Assembly (NCBI RefSeq): GCF_029893345.1
Contig: NZ_JARXVE010000002.1
Span: 372,001-436,000, forward strand
Reading direction: 5' to 3'
Length of the DNA stretch: 64,000 nucleotides
Source: Mycolicibacterium frederiksbergense
Lineage (GTDB): Bacteria; Actinomycetota; Actinomycetes; Mycobacteriales; Mycobacteriaceae
Position 1 is the stretch's first letter. Each line of letters starts with the position of its first letter. The position numbers and the translations under genes are program-made. Under the pieces are notes generated by a model. The model did not search any database and was not told where the DNA came from. It saw nothing but the letters and a program-made list of their open reading frames with translations. This document shows, piece by piece, positions 28,930 to 37,592 of this stretch.

Positions 28930-29910
28930 ATGATGCTGGCGCGCAATGCCGAATCGTTGTACTGGATTGGACGCTATGTGGAGCGTGCCGACGACACCGC
29001 GCGCATCCTCGACGTCACCGTGCATCAGCTGTTGGAAGACTCAAGCGTCGACCCGGATATCGCGTCGCGGACGCTGCTGCGGGTGCTCGGTATCGAACCG
29101 CCCAAGGAGCGCTTGGACGTGTGGTCGCTGACCGACATCGTGGCGTTCAGTCGCGGCACCTATGGCGGCGCCTCGATCGTCGACGCCATCTCGGCGGCCC
29201 GGGAGAACGCCCGCGGCGCCCGTGAGGTCACCTCGACCGAGATCTGGGAGTGTCTCAACACCACCTACAACGCGCTGGCCGATAGGGAACGCGCGGCCAA
29301 ACGGCTTGGCCCGCATGAATTCCTGTCCTATGTCGAGGGGCGCGCGGCGATGTTCGCCGGGCTGGCCGGTTCGACACTGAGCCGCAACGACGGCTATCGG
29401 TTCATGTTGTTGGGCCGCGCCATCGAACGGGTCGATATGACCGTGCGGCTGCTGTTGTCGCGGGTCGGCGACAGTGCGTCGTCGCCGGCCTGGGTGACGC
29501 TGCTGCGTTCGGCCGGCGCCCATGACACCTACCTGCGCACCTATCGGGGTGCGTTGGACGCCGGCCGGGTCATCGAATTCATGCTGCTGGACCGGCTGTT
29601 CCCGAGGTCGATCTTCTATTCGCTGCGGTTGGCCGAACACAGCCTCGACGAGCTGCTGAACCGGCCGCACAACCGGCTGGGAGCCACCGACGAGGCGCAG
29701 CGTCTGCTGGGGCGGGCCCGCAGTGAACTTGAGTTCCTGCAACCGGGCGCGGTGCAGGATTCCCTGGAGGTCCGGTTGGCCGGGCTGCAGAAAACCTGCC
29801 GCGATGTCGGAGAAGCACTGGCGCTGCAGTACTTCCACTCCGCGCCGTGGGTGGCCTGGACGGATGCCGGGCATGAGGCACCGGTGGTGATCGAGGAGCG
29901 GGAGGTCTAG
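28930..29910 (+). CDS. Alpha-E domain protein (COG2307)
   Basis: 326 aa, all-helical. The start MLARNAESLYWIGRYVERADDTARI is the hallmark of the family, and the C-terminus RLAGLQKTCRDVGEALALQYF is typical. GGAGAGGAGGCG precedes the ATG; a second ATG follows at the next codon. No enzyme activity is established. The gene is always found with COG2308 ATP-grasp and transglutaminase genes, so it is thought to be a structural partner. It ends directly before the transglutaminase start. Confidence 0.88.
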   Translation: MMLARNAESLYWIGRYVERADDTARILDVTVHQLLEDSSVDPDIASRTLLRVLGIEPPKERLDVWSLTDIVAFSRGTYGGASIVDAISAARENARGAREVTSTEIWECLNTTYNALADRERAAKRLGPHEFLSYVEGRAAMFAGLAGSTLSRNDGYRFMLLGRAIERVDMTVRLLLSRVGDSASSPAWVTLLRSAGAHDTYLRTYRGALDAGRVIEFMLLDRLFPRSIFYSLRLAEHSLDELLNRPHNRLGATDEAQRLLGRARSELEFLQPGAVQDSLEVRLAGLQKTCRDVGEALALQYFHSAPWVAWTDAGHEAPVVIEEREV

Positions 29911-30750
29911 ATGTGGCGCCTGCGGGTGGTGCACTCCACCGGATATGCCTACAAGTCGGCGGTGACGGCGTCCTTCAACGAGGTTCGGCTGACCCCGCGG
30001 TCGGATTCGCGCCAGAACGTGATCCTCAATCGGGTGGAGACCGTTCCGGCCAGCAGGTCGTATCGGTACGTCGACTACTGGGGTACCGCGGTGACGGCAT
30101 TCGATCTGCACGCCCCGCACACCGAGCTGGAGGTTTCGGCCTCATCGGTGGTCGAAACCGAGGTCGCCGAGAAGCCGCAGCCACTGGTCGGCTGGGACGA
30201 TCTGCGCTCGGAGGCGGTGATCGACCGGTTCGACGAGGTGCTCGGTCCGACCCACTACACCCCGCGCAGCCGGCGCATCGCGCGGGTCGGTCAGCGGATC
30301 GCCAAGGAGCACGACCCGGCGGAGGCGGTGGCGGCCGTGGCGCGGTGGGTGCGTAGCGAGCTCGATTACGTGCCGGGCACCACCGGGGTGCACAGCTCCG
30401 GCCTGGACGCCCTGCGCGAGGGTAAAGGGGTATGCCAGGACTTCGCCCATCTTTCACTGATCATGTTGCGGTCCATGGGGATTCCGGCCCGGTACGTGTC
30501 GGGTTATTTGCATCCGAAGCGCAGAGCGGTGGTGGGGGACACCATCGACGGGCGGACTCACGCCTGGATCCAGGCGTGGACCGGTGGCTGGTGGAACTAT
30601 GACCCGACCAACGACGTCGAGATCAGCGAGCAGTACGTCAGTGTCGGCATGGGCCGGGACTACTCGGATGTGGCCCCGCTCAAGGGCATCTATTCCGGCG
30701 CCGGGTCGACCGATCTTGATGTGGTGGTGGAGATCACCCGGCTGGCTTAA
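29911..30750 (+). CDS. Transglutaminase-like protease-fold protein
   Basis: 279 aa. The N-terminal bacterial transglutaminase domain (WRLRVVHSTGYAYKSAVTAS) is followed by the core with Cys in GKGVCQDFAHLSLIMLRSMG, His in GRTHAWIQAW and Asp in YDPTND, a full Cys-His-Asp triad. These domains cleave or transfer peptide bonds. There is no signal peptide. It is the third gene of the operon (zero spacing from the alpha-E gene), suggesting that it releases or processes what the ATP-grasp enzyme joins. Confidence 0.9.
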   Translation: MWRLRVVHSTGYAYKSAVTASFNEVRLTPRSDSRQNVILNRVETVPASRSYRYVDYWGTAVTAFDLHAPHTELEVSASSVVETEVAEKPQPLVGWDDLRSEAVIDRFDEVLGPTHYTPRSRRIARVGQRIAKEHDPAEAVAAVARWVRSELDYVPGTTGVHSSGLDALREGKGVCQDFAHLSLIMLRSMGIPARYVSGYLHPKRRAVVGDTIDGRTHAWIQAWTGGWWNYDPTNDVEISEQYVSVGMGRDYSDVAPLKGIYSGAGSTDLDVVVEITRLA

Positions 30751-30754
30751 GAGT

Positions 30755-31216
30755 TCACAGCGCCCGGTAGCCGGGGTGAACGTGCGGGGTCAGACCGCGC
30801 CGCTCGGCGAGGGTGGCCAGCAGCTCCCGCAGCGTGGTGCGCTGGGCAGCATCGAGGCCGGCGGTGATCTGCTCGTCATGCCGCTGTCCGATCTCGCCGA
30901 TCTTGCGCAGGGTCTTCTTGCCCGCGGCGGTGAGATGCAGCGCGTGCAGGCGGCGGTCGTCGGGGTTGCGGCGACGTTCGACGTAGCCGCGTGCCTCCAG
31001 CTCGTCGACGAAAGTGACCACACGGCTGGGCAGTAACCCGAGCTGAGCGCTGAGCGACTGTTGGCTTCGGCCGGGTGCCGCGGCGATGGCACGCAGGATT
31101 CCGGCGTGCGGTGGTGTCAGGTCGATCGTCGCCATCTGGTCGGCGAACTGTGTTGCGGCGTAGGTGCCGAGCTGGGTCAGTAGGAAGGCGATGTTGTCGC
31201 CGTGGTCGGTTGACAC
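30755..31216 (-). CDS. MarR family transcriptional regulator
   Basis: 153 aa winged-helix repressor: FADQMATIDLTPPHAGILRAI, the recognition region GRSQQSLSAQLGLLPSRVV, and the wing YVERRRNPDDRRLHALHLT. GTG 31216 is supported by a TACGAT -10 element 6 nt upstream (leaderless). It faces away from a membrane protein and an LLM oxidoreductase and probably controls them and itself through the site between them. The ligand is unknown. Confidence 0.9.
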   Translation of the reverse strand: MSTDHGDNIAFLLTQLGTYAATQFADQMATIDLTPPHAGILRAIAAAPGRSQQSLSAQLGLLPSRVVTFVDELEARGYVERRRNPDDRRLHALHLTAAGKKTLRKIGEIGQRHDEQITAGLDAAQRTTLRELLATLAERRGLTPHVHPGYRAL

Positions 31217-31222
31217 CGCAGA

Positions 31223-31302
31223 ATCGTACCAATCTTGAACGTTTCGGTGCTGAAACTGTCTTCGGCTCTTGCCGACCGCCCTCGGCGGGGCATATCGTTC
31301 AA
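31223..31302. promoter_or_regulatory. Divergent leaderless promoters with a MarR-type operator
   Basis: The near-palindrome GTTTCGGTGCTGAAAC (31241-31256) lies where the -35 region of the marR promoter would be. The marR -10 is TACGAT on the minus strand at 31223-31228; the membrane-protein -10 is TATCGT at 31293-31298, 7 nt before its ATG. A second inverted pair, TTGAACG (31235-31241) and CGTTCAA (31296-31302), brackets the region. Repressor binding is inferred. Confidence 0.5.
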
Positions 31303-31305
31303 ACT

Positions 31306-32010
31306 ATGAATGATTTCACTGGAGAATCTATTGGAGTGCGGCGACGGCCGCAGCAGGGTGGGCCCCCACTGGCACTGCTCGCGGGGCTGTCGCTGTTGCT
31401 GTTGCTGACCGGATTGGTCGTCGGTGTCGCGCTCGCCGGTGTGATGCCAATGCCATACGGGGCCACCGCGACCGTGCATGCCTACATTCGGGACCATGCG
31501 GTGGCCGTGCAGGCAGCCGCCACCGGGACTTTCGCATCGTCGGTGCCGCTGGCGATCTATACGGCCACGGTGAGTGCGCGTCTGCGCCAGCTGGGCGTCA
31601 CCGCGCCCGGAGCAACGATCGCCCTCGTCGGTGGAGCCCTGGCCGCCGCAGGCATCGGGCTGTCGGGGCTGATCACGTGGGCGCTGTCGCGGCCTGAACT
31701 CGCGGTGGACCCGACGCTTGTGCACGCGCTGTACTACCTGGTGTTCCTCACCGGTGGGCCCGGGCACGTCGTGGCCCTCGGGCTGTTGGTGGCCGGGGTG
31801 GCGGTGCCGAGTCTCGTTCTGGGTCTGCTGCCCCGGTCGGTGGCCTGGGCCGGGCTGGTCATCGCGGCGATCGCTGAGCTGAGTTTCCTGACGCTGCTGT
31901 GGTGGGGTTTCTCGGTGCTGCTCCCGGTCGCCCGGTTCAGCGGGCTGATCTGGCTCATCGTGGCCGGCGCCATGCTGCCGCTGCGGCGCCGCAATCAGGG
32001 CGCGCAATGA
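31306..32010 (+). CDS. Polytopic membrane protein of unknown function
   Basis: 234 aa with about six hydrophobic helices: roughly residues 21-48, 64-88, 100-126, 138-172 (long, probably two), 178-200 and 203-222. The ends are polar and basic. I recognise no family motif. It begins a two-gene unit with the LLM oxidoreductase (ATGA overlap) under probable MarR control. It could be a transporter or a membrane sensor for the same compound; that is a guess from context. Confidence 0.75.
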   Translation: MNDFTGESIGVRRRPQQGGPPLALLAGLSLLLLLTGLVVGVALAGVMPMPYGATATVHAYIRDHAVAVQAAATGTFASSVPLAIYTATVSARLRQLGVTAPGATIALVGGALAAAGIGLSGLITWALSRPELAVDPTLVHALYYLVFLTGGPGHVVALGLLVAGVAVPSLVLGLLPRSVAWAGLVIAAIAELSFLTLLWWGFSVLLPVARFSGLIWLIVAGAMLPLRRRNQGAQ

Positions 32011-32888
32011 AGCTCAGTGTCAGCGTGACGAACTACTCGTGGCCGGAGCCGATTCACGAGCGGTTGCTGTCGCTGGCCGTCCGCCTCGACGACACCGCCG
32101 TCGACACCCTGTGGGTGGCCGATCATCTCGTGCAGGCGGATCCATCCTGTGGGTCCGATGAGCCCATGCTCGAGTCGTACACCACGCTGGGGTATCTCGC
32201 GGCCGCCACATCGCGGATCCGGCTCGGCACCATGGTCACCGCGGCTACCTTCCGCGCGCCGGCCATGCTGGTCAAGGCCGTCACCACGCTGGACGTGCTG
32301 TCGGCCGGCCGGGCGTGGCTGGGAATCGGCGCCGGCTACAACGGCGACGAGGCGACTGCGATGGGACTGTTTCTGCCGGATACCGCAGAACGGTTCGCGC
32401 GGATGACCGAACTGCTGCAGTTGGCCGACCAGATGTGGAAAGGCGACGAAACCCCGTTCCGTGGTGAGTATCTCGTTGCCGAACGTCCGGTGGGCAGTCC
32501 GCGACCCGTCGCGGCGCCGCGCCCGCCGGTGCTCATCGGCGGCACCGGTGAACGACGCACACTGCGGCTGGTCGCCGAACATGGCGATGCGTGCAACCTC
32601 TTCGACGTGCCCGACGGCGGCGCCACGATCCGCAGGCAGCTCCAGGTGCTCGATCGGCACTGCGCGGATGTCGGTCGGCCGGCCGACGAGATCGAGCGCA
32701 CCGTGACCACGGCGCTCCACGACGGCGAGCGGCCCGAGGAGCTCGTCGAGCGCTGCCACGCGTTGGCCGACCTCGGGATCCAGCACGTTGTGGTGATCGC
32801 CCGCGGCCGACCGCTGACCGACACCGACCTCAATTGTGTTGCGGCCGCGGCGAATCAGCTCGCCGGCTTGACGCCCATCCCGGGGTGA
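32007..32888 (+). CDS. LLM-class F420-dependent oxidoreductase
   Basis: 293 aa luciferase-like TIM barrel: [62 protein letters not shown] and [20 protein letters not shown]. This subgroup uses coenzyme F420 rather than FMN in mycobacteria, judged from overall pattern only. The substrate is unknown. The ATG overlaps the membrane-protein stop (ATGA). Its last 34 nt overlap the end of the convergent RNase Z-like gene, so the two cannot both be read freely without transcription conflict. Confidence 0.88.
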   Translation: MKLSVSVTNYSWPEPIHERLLSLAVRLDDTAVDTLWVADHLVQADPSCGSDEPMLESYTTLGYLAAATSRIRLGTMVTAATFRAPAMLVKAVTTLDVLSAGRAWLGIGAGYNGDEATAMGLFLPDTAERFARMTELLQLADQMWKGDETPFRGEYLVAERPVGSPRPVAAPRPPVLIGGTGERRTLRLVAEHGDACNLFDVPDGGATIRRQLQVLDRHCADVGRPADEIERTVTTALHDGERPEELVERCHALADLGIQHVVVIARGRPLTDTDLNCVAAAANQLAGLTPIPG

Positions 32889-33715
32889 ACCTGGACCCGG
32901 TGCAGATCGTCGCCGAGTTCGATCTGCCGATCGAACGCCGACGCGGCCAACGCGCGCCACTCGTCTTCGGTGCCCGCAGCGATCGCCGGTACATAGTGGG
33001 TGAGGATCAGGATGCCCACCCCGGCCCGGGTGGCCGTGGCGGCGGCCTCCTGCACCGAGGAGTGGTAGTCGCAGATATCGCGGATCCGTTGTTGCGGAAG
33101 CTGATTCACGAGGTCCTTGCGAATCACCGTGTGTACCAGGGCTCCTGCACCGGCGGCCAGGGTATCGAGGCTCTGGCACGGCACGGTGTCGCCGGCCAGT
33201 ACCACCGAAGCTCCGGCGTGCTCGATCCGGAAGGCGATGGTCGGTGTCACCGGCCGGTGATCGGTGGGAGCCACCCGGATGAACACGTCATCGCGATCCC
33301 ACACCACACCATCGGTGTATTCGTGGACCTCGACCGGCGGCGGTGCCGTGAGATCGGCGTGATGGGCGATGCGGTAACCGATGTCGTGTCCGAAGGCCGT
33401 GAGGGTGGCCTGCACCACCTCGGCGGTGCCGGGCGGGCCGATGATCGGCAGTGGCGGGGAATCGGGGGTGAATGTGCTCACCCAGCGGGTGATGATCACG
33501 TCACCCAGATCGGCGATGTGGTCGCTGTGCAGGTGGGTCAGCAGCAGGGCGCTGAGCCGGTTGGCGCCCGACCCGACGGCGGCCAGGCGCTGCAGCACCC
33601 CACGGCCGCAGTCGATCAGAAAGGTCTGGTCGCCGGCACGGGCCAGGGTGGACGGTCCGGCCCGCTCCGGATCGGGGATGGGGCTACCGGTGCCGAGCAG
33701 CGTGACCTCGATCAT
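32855..33715 (-). CDS. rnz: Ribonuclease Z-like metallo-beta-lactamase
   Basis: 286 aa. N-terminus [18 protein letters not shown] with [19 protein letters not shown] (the HxHxDH zinc motif) and later GDTVP and ILTHYVP. The arrangement is that of tRNase Z/ElaC, which trims tRNA 3' ends, and it matches Rv2407 in M. tuberculosis. An exosite arm typical of RNase Z is short or absent, so another phosphodiesterase role is possible. The start is ATG 33715; upstream is a 100-nt gap shared with the divergent CBS gene. Confidence 0.82.
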   Translation of the reverse strand: MIEVTLLGTGSPIPDPERAGPSTLARAGDQTFLIDCGRGVLQRLAAVGSGANRLSALLLTHLHSDHIADLGDVIITRWVSTFTPDSPPLPIIGPPGTAEVVQATLTAFGHDIGYRIAHHADLTAPPPVEVHEYTDGVVWDRDDVFIRVAPTDHRPVTPTIAFRIEHAGASVVLAGDTVPCQSLDTLAAGAGALVHTVIRKDLVNQLPQQRIRDICDYHSSVQEAAATATRAGVGILILTHYVPAIAAGTEDEWRALAASAFDRQIELGDDLHRVQVHPGMGVKPAS

Positions 33716-33815
33716 GGCGTCATTCCTACCGCGTACAAGTGTCCGCGTGGCCTCTTTCGCGACGGCGGCTGTCGACCTAGCCTGATGTGAGGTAAATCAC
33801 GATCGGAGGCTGCCG

Positions 33816-34247
33816 ATGCGAATCGCGGACGTGCTGAAGAACAAGGGCACAGCGGTGGTGACGATTTCGCCGGAGACCACGGTGACCGAGCTGCTGGCCG
33901 GGCTGACCGAGTTGAACATCGGTGCCATGGTTGTCGTCGGTCCCGGCGGGTTGGCCGGCATCGTCTCGGAACGAGATGTGGTGCGCAAGTTGCACGAACG
34001 GGGCAGCAGCCTGCTGGCGCAGCCGGTGTCGGAGATCATGACCACGTTCGTGGCGACGTGCACGCCCCGTGACACCGTGGACCATCTCAGCGTGTTGATG
34101 ACCGAGAAGCGGGTGCGCCATATCCCGGTACTCGACGGCGGCAGGCTGGCCGGCATCGTCAGCATCGGCGACATCGTCAAGACCCGGATGGAGGAGCTGG
34201 AAGCCGAGCAACAACAGCTGCAGGCTTACATCACCCAGGGGCGCTGA
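33816..34247 (+). CDS. Two-CBS-domain protein
   Basis: 143 aa made of one Bateman pair: first CBS about residues 8-62 (TISPETTVTELLAGL, GGLAGIVSERDVVRKLHERG), second about 72-128 (MTTFVATCTPRDTVDHL, RVRHIPVLDGGRLAGIVSIGD). Such small proteins bind adenosine nucleotides or NAD and report energy state to a partner. A CGGAGG ribosome site precedes the ATG. It matches Rv2406c. No partner is fused to it. Confidence 0.92.
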   Translation: MRIADVLKNKGTAVVTISPETTVTELLAGLTELNIGAMVVVGPGGLAGIVSERDVVRKLHERGSSLLAQPVSEIMTTFVATCTPRDTVDHLSVLMTEKRVRHIPVLDGGRLAGIVSIGDIVKTRMEELEAEQQQLQAYITQGR

Positions 34248-34268
34248 GCGCCGGTAGCGTTGGCGGCG

Positions 34269-34874
34269 ATGGCCATTGATGTGCGCCCGCCGCAGCGGGC
34301 CGACGTGTCGGTGTTGGCTCGCACATTGGGCCGGGCATTCTTCGACGATCCGGTGATGACCTGGCTGATGCCCGATGCCGGCCGCCGGGCCCGGAGCTTG
34401 CCGCGAATGTTCGCCGCGCTCACCCGCCATCACTTTCTGCGGGTGGGCGCCTCCGAGGTGGCCGGCCGCGCCGGTGAGATCGGGGCGGCGGCGTTGTGGG
34501 ATCCGCCCGGGCGCTGGAAGCCGACCCGGCTGGAGGAGTTCGCGATGATGCCCGGCCTGCTGCGGGCATTCGGACGCAGCGGCCATCGCGGCAGTCAGGT
34601 CGCCGCCCTGATGAAGGAGCATCATCCCGAGGAACCGCACTGGTACCTGGCGATGATCGGCAGCGATCCCATGGTGCGCGGCGGCGGATTAGGGCACGCG
34701 CTGATGCGGTCCCGGCTGGACCGGGTGGACGCCGAACACGCGCCGGCCTACCTGGAATCGAGCAATCCGGACAACATCCCGTACTACCTGCGGTTCGGTT
34801 TCGAGGTCACCGGCGAGATCCGGTTGCCCCACGGTGGGCCGATCCTGACTCCGATGTGGCGGCGGCCGCGGTAG
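34269..34874 (+). CDS. GNAT family N-acetyltransferase
   Basis: 201 aa. Acetyl-CoA-binding motif A is seen in LAMIGSDPMVRGGGLGHALM, and motif B in YLESSNPDNIPYYLRFGFEV. TAGCGT at 34255-34260 fits a -10 element 8 nt before ATG 34269, so that start is preferred over TTG 34260. Substrate unknown. It starts 21 nt after the CBS gene but appears to have its own promoter. Confidence 0.87.
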   Translation: MAIDVRPPQRADVSVLARTLGRAFFDDPVMTWLMPDAGRRARSLPRMFAALTRHHFLRVGASEVAGRAGEIGAAALWDPPGRWKPTRLEEFAMMPGLLRAFGRSGHRGSQVAALMKEHHPEEPHWYLAMIGSDPMVRGGGLGHALMRSRLDRVDAEHAPAYLESSNPDNIPYYLRFGFEVTGEIRLPHGGPILTPMWRRPR

Positions 34875-34893
34875 TCACCGTCGTGCCGCGGGC

Positions 34894-35529
34894 TCAGCTC
34901 CAGGAATACTCGGCGCGCAGCCGGACGGCGACCGCCTCGAACCGGCCGCGGTCGAGAATCGCCCCTTCGCGGCGGATGCCTTCTTCGGGTACGTCGAGCA
35001 CCCGGTCCAGCCGAACCCAGCTCGGCCTTCCGTCGTAGTCCCAGTTGCCGATGCCGATGCTGACCCAGTCCGGATCGTTTCGGTGATGGTCCTGGCTGGA
35101 CAGCATCAAGCCGAGCAGGGTGCGCTGATCGCGACCCACCACCAGGACGGGGCGATCCTTGCCCTTGGTCGGATCGTCCTCGTAGACCACCCACGTCCAT
35201 ACGATCTCGCCGGGATCGGCACGCCCGTCCAGATCGGGGGCGTAGACGATTTTGCGGGCCCGGTGGGCGGTCGGAACGCTGTTCCTGGACACCGGCCGTC
35301 CCGCGGTGATCGCCTGCGGCGGCGGGGCGACACCGCCGGCCAGGACCTCCAAGCCCAGCTTGAGGCCCTGCTGAATGCCCTGTTGGATGCCCAGTTGCAC
35401 GGCGCGCGGCACATTGTCCGTGCTCTGCAGCTGGCGGACGAACTTCGGCGCCTCATTGAACACGAGATTCTCCGTGCTCTTGAGAAGTCGTTGAAACGAC
35501 CTCCACTGCGACGCCATGTTGTCGAGCAT
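34894..35529 (-). CDS. PemK/MazF-fold protein with N-terminal extension (Rv2405-like)
   Basis: 211 aa (207 if ATG 35517 is used; MASQWRSF looks like the conserved start). The C-terminal half has the MazF/PemK pattern: RADPGEIVWTWVVYEDD, GKDRPVLVVGRD, LLGLMLSSQDH and WVRLDRVLDV. The N-terminal 85 residues are an extra helical region (NVPRAVQLGIQQGIQQGLKL) followed by a proline/alanine linker. No antitoxin gene adjoins it. It is conserved beside lepA in mycobacteria, which argues against a mobile toxin. Confidence 0.8.
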   Translation of the reverse strand: MLDNMASQWRSFQRLLKSTENLVFNEAPKFVRQLQSTDNVPRAVQLGIQQGIQQGLKLGLEVLAGGVAPPPQAITAGRPVSRNSVPTAHRARKIVYAPDLDGRADPGEIVWTWVVYEDDPTKGKDRPVLVVGRDQRTLLGLMLSSQDHHRNDPDWVSIGIGNWDYDGRPSWVRLDRVLDVPEEGIRREGAILDRGRFEAVAVRLRAEYSWS

Positions 35530-35611
35530 AGGTCAGGGTTTGGCGGGCGGGAGTGCAGCGACCGGGGGGATTGGTCAGCCCGGCGATTGTGTCCCGAGGG
35601 TGCTTGCTCGA

Positions 35612-35617
35612 TACCCT
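35612..35617 (+). promoter_or_regulatory. Candidate -10 element of lepA
   Basis: TACCCT fits TANNNT and would start transcription near 35624, giving a leader of about 41 nt to the proposed start at 35665. Any lepA start upstream of the promoter would then not be on this transcript. Confidence 0.4.
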
Positions 35618-35664
35618 GAAGAGACACAGCACGTGCCTGACACCACGCTCACCAGGAGATTCCC

Positions 35665-37518
35665 ATCAGTAGCTTCGCCGACAAGACGTTCACTGCGCCG
35701 GCGCAGATCAGGAACTTCTGCATCATCGCCCACATCGACCATGGCAAATCGACGCTGGCGGACCGGATGCTGCAGCTCACCGGCGTCGTCGACGACCGCT
35801 CGATGCGCGCGCAATACCTGGACCGGATGGACATCGAGCGCGAGCGCGGCATCACGATCAAGGCGCAGAACGTGCGGCTGCCTTGGACTAGCACAGTAAG
35901 TGGGGAGAAACAGGATTTCGTCCTGCACCTGATCGACACCCCTGGCCACGTCGACTTCACCTACGAGGTGTCCCGCGCGCTGGAGGCGTGTGAGGGCGCG
36001 GTGCTGCTGGTCGATGCCGCCCAGGGCATCGAGGCGCAGACGCTGGCCAACCTGTACCTGGCGCTGGACCGAGACCTGACCGTCATCCCGGTGCTCAACA
36101 AGATCGACCTGCCCGCCGCGGACCCGGAGCGTTACGCCGGCGAGCTCGCGCACATCATCGGCTGCGAGCCGTCCGATGTGCTGCGGGTATCCGGCAAGAC
36201 CGGCGTCGGGGTGGCCGAACTGCTCGACGAGGTGGTGCGCCAGGTGCCGGCCCCGGTCGGGGATGCCGATGCGCCGGCTCGGGCGATGATCTTCGACTCG
36301 GTCTACGACATCTACCGCGGCGTGGTCACCTACGTCCGGGTTGTCGACGGCAAGATCACACCGCGCGAGAAGATCGCGATGATGTCCACCGGCGCCACCC
36401 ACGAACTGCTCGAGGTGGGCATCGTCTCACCCGAGCCGAAGCCCAGTGCGGGTCTCGGGGTGGGCGAGGTCGGCTACCTGATCACCGGGGTGAAGGACGT
36501 CCGGCAGTCCAAGGTCGGCGACACCGTGACCACGGCGCGCAAGGGCGCCACGGAGGCACTGACCGGCTACCGCGAACCCAAGCCGATGGTCTACTCCGGC
36601 CTGTACCCGGTGGACGGCTCGGACTACCCGGATCTGCGCGACGCGCTGGACAAGCTGCAGCTCAACGACGCCGCGCTGACCTACGAGCCGGAGACGTCGG
36701 TGGCGCTGGGCTTCGGGTTCCGCTGCGGCTTCCTGGGCCTGCTGCACATGGAGATCACCCGCGAGCGCCTGGAACGCGAGTTCAACCTCGACCTGATCTC
36801 CACCTCGCCGAACGTGGTCTACCGCGTCATCAAAGACGACGGTTCGGAGATCGTGGTGACCAACCCGTCGGACTGGCCGGAAGGCAAGGTCCGGGAGGTC
36901 TACGAGCCGGTCGTGAAGACGACCGTGATCGCGCCCAGCGAGTTCATCGGCACCATCATGGAGTTGTGCCAGTCCCGCCGCGGCGAGTTGGGCGGCATGG
37001 ACTACCTGTCGCCCGAGCGGGTCGAGCTGCGCTACACCATGCCGCTCGGCGAGATCATCTTCGACTTCTTCGACTCGCTGAAATCGCGCACCCGCGGCTA
37101 CGCCAGCCTCGACTACGAGGAGGCCGGCGAGCAGCAGGCCGATCTGGTCAAGGTCGACATCCTGTTGCAGGGCGAGGCGGTGGACGCGTTCAGCGCGATC
37201 GTGCACAAGGATTCGGCATCGGCCTACGGCAACAAGATGACCACCAAGCTCAAGGAGCTCATCCCGCGCCAGCAGTTCGAGGTGCCGGTGCAGGCCGCGA
37301 TCGGCTCGAAAATTATTGCGCGCGAGAATATCCGGGCGATCCGCAAGGACGTGCTGTCCAAGTGCTACGGCGGTGATATCACCCGTAAGCGCAAGCTGCT
37401 GGAGAAGCAGAAGGAGGGCAAGAAGCGGATGAAGACCATTGGTCGCGTGGAGGTGCCCCAGGAGGCGTTCGTCGCGGCGCTGTCCACCGATGCGGCCGGG
37501 GACAAGCCCAAGAAGTAA
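35665..37518 (+). CDS. lepA: Elongation factor 4 (LepA), proposed non-standard ATC start
   Basis: 617 aa from ATC 35665. LepA is a ribosomal GTPase. G1 AHIDHGKST falls at about residue 22, then G2 [10 protein letters not shown]3 DTPGHVDF and G4 NKID; the C-terminus shows [16 protein letters not shown] and [18 protein letters not shown]. The first ATG, GTG or TTG in frame is at 35767, which would delete G1. A TGA in frame at 35638 blocks any start upstream. Between them the strongest site is AGGAG (35654-35658), 6 nt before ATC 35665; ATT at 35659 is the other option. A frameshift near 35650 is the alternative explanation. Confidence 0.9.
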   Translation: MSSFADKTFTAPAQIRNFCIIAHIDHGKSTLADRMLQLTGVVDDRSMRAQYLDRMDIERERGITIKAQNVRLPWTSTVSGEKQDFVLHLIDTPGHVDFTYEVSRALEACEGAVLLVDAAQGIEAQTLANLYLALDRDLTVIPVLNKIDLPAADPERYAGELAHIIGCEPSDVLRVSGKTGVGVAELLDEVVRQVPAPVGDADAPARAMIFDSVYDIYRGVVTYVRVVDGKITPREKIAMMSTGATHELLEVGIVSPEPKPSAGLGVGEVGYLITGVKDVRQSKVGDTVTTARKGATEALTGYREPKPMVYSGLYPVDGSDYPDLRDALDKLQLNDAALTYEPETSVALGFGFRCGFLGLLHMEITRERLEREFNLDLISTSPNVVYRVIKDDGSEIVVTNPSDWPEGKVREVYEPVVKTTVIAPSEFIGTIMELCQSRRGELGGMDYLSPERVELRYTMPLGEIIFDFFDSLKSRTRGYASLDYEEAGEQQADLVKVDILLQGEAVDAFSAIVHKDSASAYGNKMTTKLKELIPRQQFEVPVQAAIGSKIIARENIRAIRKDVLSKCYGGDITRKRKLLEKQKEGKKRMKTIGRVEVPQEAFVAALSTDAAGDKPKK

Positions 37519-37592
37519 GCGGCGCTGCCCGGGATTGCTTCGCGCTGAGTGCAACCCTCGGCGCGGGCCGGTCGCGGTCATAGTGTCGCCGG

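Noticed and set aside
34894..35529. Complete toxin-antitoxin module
   Set aside because: No antitoxin-like ORF lies on either side, and the gene is syntenic in mycobacteria.
35767..37518. lepA starting at ATG 35767
   Set aside because: This start would remove the P-loop AHIDHGKST and the first 34 residues that are strongly conserved.
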